Of a DNA stretch of 64,000 nucleotides, positions 48,348 to 58,800 are shown in pieces. The stretch is taken from contig CM056723.1 of NCBI GenBank assembly GCA_029844215.1, forward strand, positions 9,508,980 to 9,572,979. The letters run 5' to 3'. The notes under the pieces were generated by a model. That model saw only the letters and a list, made by a program, of their open reading frames with translations, had not been told where the DNA came from and searched no databases. Made by a program: the position numbers and the translations under genes. How positions within the stretch are numbered: position 1 is the first letter of the stretch; each line of letters starts with the position of its first letter. The DNA comes from Przewalskia tangutica (Eukaryota; Streptophyta; Magnoliopsida; Solanales; Solanaceae).

Positions 48348-50455
48348 TGTTGACAGTCAATTTTGACTCGTTTTTTGTATATTTGTTGCAATTTTATGTG
48401 TTTTAGGACACCGCATTTTAATCAGCATTTTTTGCATTTTTTATCTTTTTATTTTAAATTAAGCATTATGTCTTTGTTAATATTATGTTTTTATTATCAT
48501 ATAATCGCTGCTTTATTTTAATAATATTTGCATATCTTTAAATAATTAATTGACATCCCGTTTTTACTTTTAATCAGACATTAAACATGTCTTAAATATT
48601 GCATTTTAGTATTATTGCGTCGGCATTTACATTTTTATAATCTTGCATCTTTTTAAATAATTTTTCTTTTAAATAATTAATCCATTTTGCATTTTGTCAA
48701 ACCAGTCCAGTACGAGACCCAATCCGAATCAGTCCAATCCAACACCATTTTTTAATTTCACCCAAACTTTCATCTTTTTATTTTCCCCCTAAAATCAAAA
48801 CCACTTTTCATTCCCCCCCCCCCCAAAACAATACCCCACTTTTTATTTCCCCCCCAAATACCAAACCCTAACACTATCCTATAAAATAAAACTTATCTTT
48901 CTTCATTTTGAAACATCAAGCCCAAATTTCTCTCTCCTCCTCCTCATCTTTCCTGCCGCCGCCTCTTCACGGAGTTCTATCTCCGGCGAACTACCCATCA
49001 GCCGCACAAAAATAAAAGCTCTCACCCTCTCTCTCTCACAACTCCCGTCACCCTCACCCCTCACCTCTCCCGTCTCACCCTCTCTCCCTTCGCCGCCCTT
49101 ACCGGCGAACCCACTGCTCCCTTCCACTACCATCGCCCAACAACAACAGCGAACACCCTCTCCCTAACCCACTGCTCCCGCCGAAGACCCTCAATCCACT
49201 GTCCTCCATCATCGCCGGAGTTCAGAGCTCCGGCGAACCTCACCGCTGTTCCCATCAACCCACTGTCCGCCATCACCGGTGTAACCCCCATCACCCACAC
49301 CTTTGAACCATTGCTTTCCTATACCCCGTCGCCGATAAACCCACCATCGCGTGGCGTTGCTCGCGACTCGTCGTAGGCCGACGCCGCCGCCCCACGCCAT
49401 CGCTTGTTTTAGGTTTTGTTGCTATTATGTTGTTGTGTTGTTGGACCGATTTGTTTAACCGCTTTCGATTTTCTCGATTTTTATCGCCCGCCTAATAAAA
49501 AAAATTCGGCGACCTTGGTTTTGCATCATTTTGGGTTCGCTGGTTTACTGTTGTTTGTTGGATTGATTGCGTACTGTTATATGTTGTTGGCGGACTGGTT
49601 TGATTTCTTATTTGGGTAATACGCCGGAGTAAAACTCCGGCGAAGCTTTGTTATTTTCCGGCCGATCTTTGACCATTTTCGCTGCATGTTGTTGTTTCTT
49701 TCCATCGCTTCGCACTTTGTTCATTGTTTTGGTGCTAACTGCTTACTGTTATGCTGGTTTGGGCTGTTTTTGACGATTTCGCCCTTTGTTGATTTTATTA
49801 AACTGATTTAGAATACATACTACACTGTTGGTTACTGATTTGAACAAGATGCTACACTTGTTTGGCCGATGAAGGAATCTCCGTCTGATTTCCAAGGCCT
49901 CCTCTGTGCAAAAGACGAATTTATTTATTTTGCTTTACTTATTAATTCTTGTCATTGCGTTAAAATTATTTATTCTACTATTAACACTTTTACTAAGTGT
50001 TTATGCAGGTACCCGGAGATCATCTTGCGCAGAAGGCCTAAAATGGCTAAAAGATGTCCCGGAGTTTTATTTTTTATGTCGCATTTAATTTTAGTTTTAT
50101 TATTCTGTATTGCACTTTATTTTAATTATAAATGCTTAGAATAGGTAGAATAAAAAGGACAATAAATAATTAACCTAGGTTTGAACGAATAACCGCAAGT
50201 TAGCGGATCTTAAAGGATGCCTAACCCCTTCCCTTTAGGATAATAAAGAACTCTTACCTAGAATCTCACATAACTTTCGCAGACCATTAAATGGAGATTA
50301 ATTGTAGACTGCAGTAAATCAAGTGTCCTAATTCACTTAACTAATTAGGTGGCGACTCCTTAAAAACAGAACCATTGCTCCATCCAGGGAACCGCGCCAA
50401 AGAGCAACGTTGCGGATATCGTTCAGACCCCCCGAGGTCAAAAACGGGCGCGACA
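48348..50455 (+). repeat. 5' LTR of the second Ogre-like element
   Basis: 2108 bp, TGTTGACAGTCAATTTTGAC to AAAACGGGCGCGACA. Inverted relative of 9711-11894. It contains C-homopolymer runs near 48816-48826 and 48850-48856, and a GC-rich block at about 48920-49400 with recurring GCCGGCGAAC-like words. Confidence 0.8.
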
Positions 50456-50458
50456 GCA

Positions 50459-50474
50459 TGGCGACTCCACTGGG
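50459..50474 (+). other. Primer-binding site of the second Ogre-like element
   Basis: TGGCGACTCCACTGGG, three bases after the LTR end. Position and sequence fit a tRNA primer site of the type reported for Ogre elements (tRNA-Arg); the tRNA match is from recollection and was not checked. Confidence 0.6.
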
Positions 50475-52487
50475 TATATCAGATTCTTGATCATAGCAAA
50501 CCCATGTTGATTAAATATTGCGCTTTATTTTGCTTTTATATTATTTGCTTTTATTTTGTAATTAACTACTTTAATTGCTATATTCTTTTACTACTTTCCT
50601 TGAATTGTCATTCCGCTCATATTTCCTCCACTCTGAAAAATTCACATTGTCACACACTACACGCGTTGGTGTGCTTCGCGCATCCGCGAATTTCTTTCAA
50701 AAAATACCCAAAATTTAGGAGAGTTGGCGCCATGCGAGTTAGACGGTTCGTCTCGATCACCGCGTAGCCTTCTCACTCGAGTTGTCCGCCGGAAACTCAA
50801 GGCCTAGTAAGCCAAATCTTAGAAAACTTAAGATAGAGCTATACCACTTTTTATATTAAGTCATGCATGCATAAACCTTAGGTGGGTTAATCCTTGGTAT
50901 TAACGCCACAATTAGAAATCCGTCAAACTTGTCGACGGGTTTCACAACCCAACGACCCATTAGCATACTATGTGTAGCGTAATGATGATAGACGAATCCA
51001 AGCCTGGTTATGACACATCGAAATTGGAAAAAGTGCACCGTCATTTGGTCGTCATTTCCAACAAAACATTGTAGTTTAACAGCTTGGACCTATTTATCAT
51101 AATCTCGCATATTTGGCGTTTAGGCCTACCTCTGACATAAGAGAGGTCCCATGCATGTTAGGGCGCGCGCTTGATTGACATGCTTTTTGTTTACTATTGT
51201 TTGTTGCTAGCAACTATGTACATATTATTTAATGCAATAATTACCCTTTTGTGATTCCGGGCTCGAGCATTTGCATTTTTGCACTTTTGTCATTACATTG
51301 CAATCGGATCGCATCACAGAAATCACTTTTGAATAGCGCGACTTGGACTTTATGAAGCATCAACCACCAATCCGGTCGAACCAATCAGGAGAGTCTTTGA
51401 CTATATTGTCACACCTTTGCATTTTTTATTATTTTTGTCATTTTCCTACTCACCTATTTCTCATATTTTTTGCAGGAAAGTCGTCCTCTCAATCAGCCTA
51501 GGGCGGTCGAAGAAAAAGAATCATCACAAAAATGAGCGGTAGTTGTGTTGACTAATAGAAGTCAGTTTATACCAGATTCAACGAGACATCACTCTCAGTT
51601 CTTTTATACTTTGTATTTTTATTCATATTTGCAAACTCAATTGATATGTTTAGCGTTAATTACATAGTTCTTTCATATCATGCATTTTTCAGCATAATTA
51701 TTTTGAACTACGCGTGTCTGATTCTCACCACACAGTGTGATACGTAGGAAACTCATTTTGGGTTCGACACCACAAAAATAAAACCACAAAAAATAAAATA
51801 AAATAATAAAGAGCGCATTTCTCACTCATGCATCCTATTCATCATGTTTTCGGGAATTCATTTTACTTTGCATTCGTCTACAATGGACAATCACTTCTTT
51901 TGCACAACTTTATATTGCTATATTTTCATTGATAAATTTTTTCCAAGCATACATTTTATAACATATTTGAATGAACTACGCGCACCTGATTCCCTCGGCG
52001 AGATACGTAGACAGCCCTATTCGGGTTCGGTATCATTTATTCAGAAAATACAAAAAAAACCCTTTATTCAAAAAATAAAAAATAAAATATGTTGTTCATA
52101 AATACAAAAAAAAAATGTTATTCAAAAATACAAAAACGTTTTTTAAGTATTATTGTTTGACTTTGTTGATACCAACACGCTGATGTTACATAAAAAAAAA
52201 AGATGGGTTGACTTTGTGGTAAACCATAAATTCTTTCGTACCTCTTATTCACACTCGTAAATGACATTGTCTTGCGTGTTTCCAAGATAAGGACGAAACC
52301 AACCTCATCGTTTCATACGCATCAGGTGGAGTGTTTGAATAAGTTCAATGCGTATCAGTGATCTAGAACTTGACCTGAATGTTTGTTGAGGCGAAATCCT
52401 GAGTAACACTCGGTGTAGAAATGATCGTAGGCTTTCTTTGACCTGTTTGAGCCTTTTCAGCCTATCAAATAACATTATCCCTAGTAC

Positions 52488-52737
52488 ACCGCCTCTGTAG
52501 TACCATCCGATTTGTTGGGCACCGCCTCTGTAGTACCATCCGTTGCAGTCTCTGTAGCTCCCTCTGTAGTAGTAGCCGAGGGATGATGTGGTGAAGAACT
52601 TGATGTGTTGTGGCATGAATCATGAATAACTCCGCCCACGTCCCATATTAGATGTTTTTTAAGTCAAGAACAATAGGAAGAACGCTCTTGATGTTGGAAA
52701 CAGTAAGGGCAGGATGAAACGTGTTCTTATCAGTCAT
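52488..52737 (-). pseudogene. Copia gag, N-terminal part
   Basis: Minus strand. The start codon is at 52737 (MTDKNTFHPALTVSNIKSVL), the usual beginning of a copia gag. It continues through IPIVL-like sequence, then a frame break near 52650, then TTEA repeats (GATGGTACTACAGAGGCGG occurs twice). Its continuation lies at 48347 beyond the Ogre-like insertion. Confidence 0.8.
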
Positions 52738-52872
52738 AGTGAATAGAACAACAAGATTCAGAGAAGAGATTGGGAAAGACAAGAAAAACCGAGAAATGTC
52801 TCGGATTTGAAGGGGATGTTCACGGAAATTTGAGAGAAAAGAGATGAGCGGAAGCAAGGTAAAAATAACCTA

Positions 52873-52886
52873 GACTCTTGATACCA
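52873..52886 (-). other. Copia primer-binding site
   Basis: On the minus strand TGGTATCAAGAGTC follows the LTR end directly. TGGTATCA is the usual initiator-Met tRNA primer site of copia elements. 52738-52872 is the gag leader. Confidence 0.75.
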
Positions 52887-53113
52887 TAAAATAATTAATT
52901 CCTTGATTATTCTTATTGATGAAAGATATATATATACAAGTTATAATAGGAAGATCATTTTCCTATTCTACTTCTAATTCCCTATTCTATACGAAGACTA
53001 ATCATACAATTATAATAAGACTACTATATTAATTACTATACAAGTCTAATATACAAATATACCATATAATATTTACACTATACACGGATGGGCCTTAGCC
53101 CACTGCTTTAACA
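52887..53113 (-). repeat. 5' LTR of the copia element (short)
   Basis: About 227 bp. On the minus strand TGTTAAAGCAGTGGGC is the start at 53113, and the end is next to the primer site at 52887. The final CA reads TA here. A 3' LTR for this element is not visible; its RNase H end is lost into the tandem-array junction. Confidence 0.6.
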
Positions 53114-53764
53114 CATATAGTTTTTCTTATATCACATTACCACTAACTAAATATTAGATTCCCATTTCTTTCTAAATCTAGAGATTGGGTTGAAGCTGAA
53201 AATATAAATATCCCTCATAACATTGTCTTTACTTGGGTACACGCATTGAGAACCTGGGTGAAATTTGATTTTTTTTTTACTTCGTGTTGGTGTAAGGTCA
53301 GGTAGTAAGTATCCAATGAAATAAGGAAGGTGCTCCCAAACTAATTCTGTCATCATCATCATAAAAAAAATGCATAGAGTAGTTTGTAGAAAGATTCTCA
53401 TAGAGTATACTTATTTATACGTCTAAATATTTATTTAGGGTAGATATAATTTATTTGAACAATGAGGATTCATTATATAGCTAATTTCAACTATTTGTTA
53501 TTGAGATGTAATCATCATCATTTCTCAAAAAATAATATATTTCTCCAATTAATGATTCTAATTTTTTCTTTTCATACTATTTGATTCTATCCTTACTTTT
53601 AACAAACTCTACAAACAAAAAAAAACAGTGCATTGATACCTTTGACCATCGAGTGTACATCAATTTGTCAAGTTGCTCCCATGAAATGAACCTCACAAGC
53701 AAAAATGACATCAGCTTTAGCCAAAGTTGTGGATAGTAATGTGGCAAGCAAGGCCACCATCTCT
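53114..53764. other. Intergenic, nothing recognised
   Basis: AT-rich. Short minus-strand frames (53147-53401) have no motif. Confidence 0.5.
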
Positions 53765-54123
53765 TTTTTTTTTTTATAATCCGCGCCTCGCGACCTTAAG
53801 ACTTCATATCGCTAAGACTGCACAAGACGCAGATTTACGCTTCCTGGCGAATGAAACCCGCTTCTAACCGCCACCGCTGCAGTAAATCGCGGATGTGCGC
53901 CCACATTCGATGTCCGATCGCCACCAACGGATCAACGCTATAAGGTCCGACTTCAACAGTGATTGTCGAGGAGATCAAATCCACACTGCAACATGCCCGC
54001 GCAGTTAAGCTACCAGACTTTAATACGAAGCATATGCCCCGAAGAACGTATCCGCCGAGAATCGAACTTATGACCCTAAAATCACAAATTTGACTAATGG
54101 CCAGTGGACCACTATCTTTGGAT
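53765..54123 (-). mobile_element. tRNA-derived SINE with 9-bp target duplication
   Basis: About 359 bp on the minus strand. A pol III A-box-like TGGTCCACTGG is at 54111-54101, a B-box AGTTCGATTCTC at 54068-54057, and an A-tail appears as T(12) on the plus strand from about 53764. It is flanked by exact copies of ACCATCTCT (53756-53764 and 54124-54132). The body (53780-54050) is markedly richer in GC than its surroundings. The 157-codon minus-strand frame at 53835-54308 crosses the SINE boundary and is not a gene. Confidence 0.8.
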
Positions 54124-54311
54124 ACCATCTCTCTTTCTTGAAGTGAGTATGGAAGAGTAAGGACTTTAAGTCTTTGTAATATATATATAATCTGTATAAA
54201 AGTAAAACATTCCAAAAACATTAATATCTCGTCCCCCTCGTCCGCTTCACATAAAGCAGAGTGGTCGCTTAACCAGATGCATTCCCACCCCCTCATTCCT
54301 TCAATCATAAC

Positions 54312-54350
54312 ACCTCCCCCACCTCCACCTCCACCCGCACTCCCACCCCC
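54312..54350. repeat. C-rich CCACCT-type tract
   Basis: Contains CCTCCCCCACCTCCACCTCC. The opposite strand is G-rich with several GG/GGG runs and could form a G-quadruplex. No role is known. Confidence 0.6.
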
Positions 54351-54482
54351 AATAAAAGAATCGATCTTACTTTTTTAAAAACAAAAATGAATTAAGTTAT
54401 ATAGATGGATTATGTAAAGATATTTTATACTACAAATATAGTTTAACCTGTGACTGTAGATTAATTACCATTTTAACCAAGT

Positions 54483-54763
54483 TACTCCCTCCGCCTCAAA
54501 TTATTTGTCGCATTTTTATTTTATATGTTCCTTAAGAAACATTAATTAGGAAGGATATTTAACTATTTTTATTTTTATTTATGTCTAAGTTATAATCTCG
54601 TTTCATTAATGTTTACTCTATTTATATGTCATCTCCATTAATAAAATTATACGAAGGGTAAAATGGAAAAAATAATTAATTGTACATTGAATTTCTACAA
54701 CAATAAATAATTTAGACAACTAATTTTAATAACCACGAAAGATAATTTGAGACGAAAAAAGTA
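54483..54763. mobile_element. Stowaway-like MITE
   Basis: The left end TACTCCCTCCGCCTCAAATT and the right end GATAATTTGAGACGAAAAAA plus GTA are partly inverted repeats, the usual ends of this common MITE group, with TA at both edges. Non-coding. Confidence 0.65.
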
Positions 54764-55149
54764 GCAATTAATGCGATTATCATAAAAAATTTATTGTAAT
54801 TGTCTTATAAATTTGAGTATATGATTTTTATACTTTCAGAGCATAGAAATTAAACTTTTTATATAGCGCTTAGGTGTATCGTACTTCATTAGAGAGATTT
54901 AACGTGTACACGAGTGTGGGTGTGGCTAAAAATTTGAACTAATAATCACACTTATTATTAGGTAAACACTTATTTGCACCAAATATTTATAATGACTAAG
55001 CAAATTAATACATATCTATTTGTTAAGTAATAAATACGTATAGAAAAGACCTACGTCTTTCATTCATTAACTCATCGTATAAATACATGGTGCAAGTAAA
55101 CTTTTACCTCATCTTTCACTGCAATAAACACTCGCCCTTCTGTGGGTGG

Positions 55150-55365
55150 ATTATCGCCCCTTTAGATCAAAGGAGCGGTTTTTAGTCGTCCTTCAAGTCG
55201 TCTTATTACGTTCGTTGTTTTATATCAATAAGACGATTTTTCAAGTCGCCGTCTTTGGTAATGATCAAATAGGGCGATTACACTCGACATTTTCGAAATT
55301 CATAAAAAAGGACGAGTGTAGTCTCCCTATTTGATGTGGTTCAAATAGGACGATTACACTCGCCC
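55150..55365. promoter_or_regulatory. Hairpin and repeat cluster upstream of YABBY
   Basis: CGCCCCTTT and AAAGGAGCG (about 55154-55176) are 9-bp arms with one mismatch and a 5-nt loop. TCAAATAGGGCGATTACACT (55265) and CGAGTGTAGTCTCCCTATTTGA-like sequence (55313-55334) form 22-bp arms with two mismatches across a 26-nt loop. A third copy of the arm, in direct orientation with one mismatch, is at 55341-55362. The cluster ends about 520 bp before the YABBY start codon. It may be a foldback element or a cis-regulatory structure; the sequence alone does not decide. 55366-55883 is promoter and leader sequence, with a CT-rich part around 55600-55800. Confidence 0.6.
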
Positions 55366-55883
55366 TTTTTGAGATCCATGAATGGCGACTACACTAGCTA
55401 TTATTACACCAGGTATAGATAATATGTATGACAACAATAATACCACATATATGATGATCCCGTACTCCCACTACTTCCTTCATCCTCCCTCCCCACAATT
55501 GCACCACCCCACCCCTTTGCCCCAATAGTCCAATACCGACCAGACCAGTCCAATCCCATCCATCTCTTCACCTCTAATACGTGTTGTTTTGTACCCTTCC
55601 TTTCTTCCATTTCTCCAAACTCATACCCTCATTTATCATCTCCCCCTTACTAGCATTTTCTTCCCTTTTTCCCCCATCTTTTGTAGGTCCTTTCAACTCT
55701 TACTAGGATATCGCAACATGAACATTCCACATATTTCTTGATTTGGACACACCTTTTAAATTAATTCTCACCCTTTTTCTTCTTCTTTAGCTTGTTTTCT
55801 TGATTCTTCTTTTTAGTTCAGAGCTCGTCTTTGATTCGCCTCTTCTTCGATCCGTGATTCCCGGCTTAAAAAACCTTACGAAA

Positions 55884-58800
55884 ATGTCACTGGACATGAC
55901 ATATTCGTGTTCATCTGAACGTGTTTGCTATGTTCAATGCAGCTTCTGCAACACAATTCTCGCGGTACTCTTCTTTAATTTTGTTCATCTCCTAAAAAAA
56001 TTAAACCTTTTTCTAGATTTTACCATGCACTAGCATTTAAATTTGGATCAAATCATTAAATTTTATGTATATATGATGATGAGTAAAAGTTCAAACATGT
56101 TTTAAAAATAAGTTTAATTGATCCGTTTATCTTGTCTGCATTTTTTAAAGCAATCCTTGTGAAATTCAACAAAATCTTGTTAAACCCAAGTCTTCCTTTT
56201 AAGTACAAGCGATAAGGGTTAGTGTGATGGTTAATTGGAGAGAATTTTCTTCAAAGTGTTGTAAAATTGTCATATTTTATGCTAATTTTGAAATAATTGA
56301 AAACAAGTGTTTCATTGTTTTCTGTTTTTCCTCCTTTCCTTGCTTGAATTTTGAAGGTTAATGAAAGGGAATATGAATTGAGTTGAGATTCAGTTAATTT
56401 GTGCCAAACCCTATCCAACAAGCAGGCAGAAAATAATACTTACCCTTTAATTAGTTTGACTAGAAACAAGTCTTTAATTTGAATCCTCGTATATATAGGA
56501 CTAGATCCCTATATATTAACAGTTACAGATATATAGGTCCTTGTGAATAGTTTTTGCAAGGATTCAACTAAATACTCCACTATCTAACAGGTTCATCTTT
56601 GTACAAAAGACATAATTGGAGTATGTAATTGCTCATAATTTGGCTATCATTTTCCATTTAATTCTTCTTCAATTTATTGCTCGATCCTCTTTTCCCTCAT
56701 CCGGTTCGTACTACTGCACTAAACTTGAAATCATCAAATTATTTTCCTGAATTTCAAATAGTAAATGTAAAGAATTGGATCTTGGTCTAATTCAAACCCC
56801 AAAAGCTAGCTTGTAGGATAATGATTGTCCAAGTACATATAAAGAATTCATGTTTCCATTTCATTTCCGAGTTGAGACTCTTAACACTCCTGCACTCCCA
56901 GATCCCGTTAACCAGACATAATTTGGGAACCCAACATCGGTGAACATAAAATTGGAATGAGTATGACTCTGATACCCTGATAATATCTATGCAATTGTCC
57001 ACTAGAAAATCTATTCACAAGATTTATTTTCTTTTCCTTTCTCCTCTTCTTATTTGGCCGTATTCATTGATTAACATTTTTCTTCTTTCCTCCTATCATA
57101 AAAATGTAAGTAGTTGTTTGATTTGAAGAGAGAAATGGTGATTCTAGTGTGATCTATCATCTAAGTTTTACATCAGAAATTTTACTTTGGATATTACACT
57201 TTTTCTCTTGTTCGTTATTATTTTAATGATATTTCAATTGGCTTACTCATTATGGATTTCATGATTTCTGTTGAGGTCATGTCATTTTCCTAGTTTTATC
57301 TCTCTTTAACTCACTTTTCTAGTGACTGAGCAAAGGTCAGAAAAAGTCAAGAGCACCGAAAGGAAAGGAGAAGAAATTAAAAGAGACGAGTCCAAGAGGC
57401 TAAACTCCTTATAGTAGTAGTTATTACAATGAAAAGAAATGGGAAGTCTAGAGTCTCATCCTTAGCCTTTTTTATTACTAGTGATAGTAGTAATAATATT
57501 AGTAGAAGAAAATGAGAAGAAAACAAGGAGATTAATAAGAAGTCAGCCTTTAGGTTACTTGCTCTTTTACTGCAAATAGTAAAGTCTCGTTGGGTACAAT
57601 ACACATGTTGAACTTATCATATATTTTATTTCTGGAAAAAAGGTGAGCACTTGCATGAGGAGTATTATGTTTGTCAAGAAAATAGTAAAACTCAATTTTG
57701 TTTTTGTTGCTGTCAGGTTAGTGTTCCATGCAACAACATGATGACAATAGTGACAGTAAGGTGCGGACACTGCGCAAATTTGCTTACTGTTAATATTGGA
57801 CCTTCTGTTCAGTCTCTCCCACTTCAAGATTTACAGGTATATTATTATAGTTATTCCAGAATCTTTTTAGTGTTTACAACAATAACAGTGGAGTCCAACA
57901 ATATGAGGTCTGAGAAGGATATAGTGTACCTGATTTTACTTCTATTTTAGTGTTTATGTTCTCTTTATTTGGTTCTTTCCTTGGATGGTATTGTGGAAAT
58001 AATTAGTACTTACTAATATTTTTTTATTAGACCTTAATAGTTCTTAAAGTATACATATAGTACTCGGCAATATTTAAGTAATGCATGTTAATATATGCCA
58101 AAAAATGATGAAAAAATGTACCAACTTCCTTTCAAACCACTGGATAATCATGGGCAACTGTCTATATAAAAAGTAATATTAATAACATGAAAAATAAAGT
58201 AAATTATCTGCTTGTACAAAAAACTGAAATATATTGATAGTGTAGAACTTATCTTGATGATGTTATTAATTACTCACTCCGTCTCATATTACTTGGTTAC
58301 ATTACTAAAAATATATGGTCCCAAATTACTTGGCCACTTTTTAAAGTAAGATAGAATTAATTAAGTTTTTTCTACTTTGCCCTTGATATTAATTGTTTTT
58401 AAAGTAACGAAAGAGATAAAGGTAATGTAGTAAAAATACATTTCTTAGTTATTATTTCTTAAAGAACGTGTAAAAAAAATGATATAGAAGCTACTTGGTA
58501 AATTGCCGTTTTTATTTGGTGGGGGGAGGGGTACAAGTCCGCCCCCTTTCTCTTAATGAAATATATCAGTACGCGAGCTTCAGCTTTTGCAAAATATATA
58601 TAAACTAGTGTTAGTACTTGTCATTACTATCTTATTCTCTTGAATAATTATGTTGTGTTTTTATTTGTGGAAACGGCCTGAGGTAAGGGAAGTCGTGTCA
58701 TAAGTATTAATAATGCTCATATATATGGCAGCAGAGACAAGAGTCAAATGTTGAAGAAGGGAGTAGAGGCTATGGATCATCATCCTCAACTAACAGCAAT

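Larger units (their letters stand above)
48348..52487 (+). mobile_element. Ogre/Tat-like non-coding LTR element, 3' part deleted
   Basis: Plus-strand relative of the element at 9711-16945. It has the 5' LTR (48348-50455), a primer-binding site, and about 2 kb of internal DNA, then ends at CCCTAGTACACC next to copia gag. No 3' LTR and no polypurine tract are present. It lies inside the copia gag. The word CCGCCTCTGTAGTAC (15 bp) borders it on both sides, so the loss of the 3' half probably happened by short-homology deletion. There are no coding motifs; the recurrent short frames are LTR sequence. Confidence 0.75.

Noticed and set aside
49869..50144. Frame starting MKESPSDFQGLLC, found also inverted at 10057-10314
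   Set aside because: Shared because both are copies of the same LTR; short, hydrophobic, without protein family features.
53835..54308. 157-codon minus-strand frame
   Set aside because: It spans the SINE and its flank including the target duplication, so it cannot be an ancestral gene.
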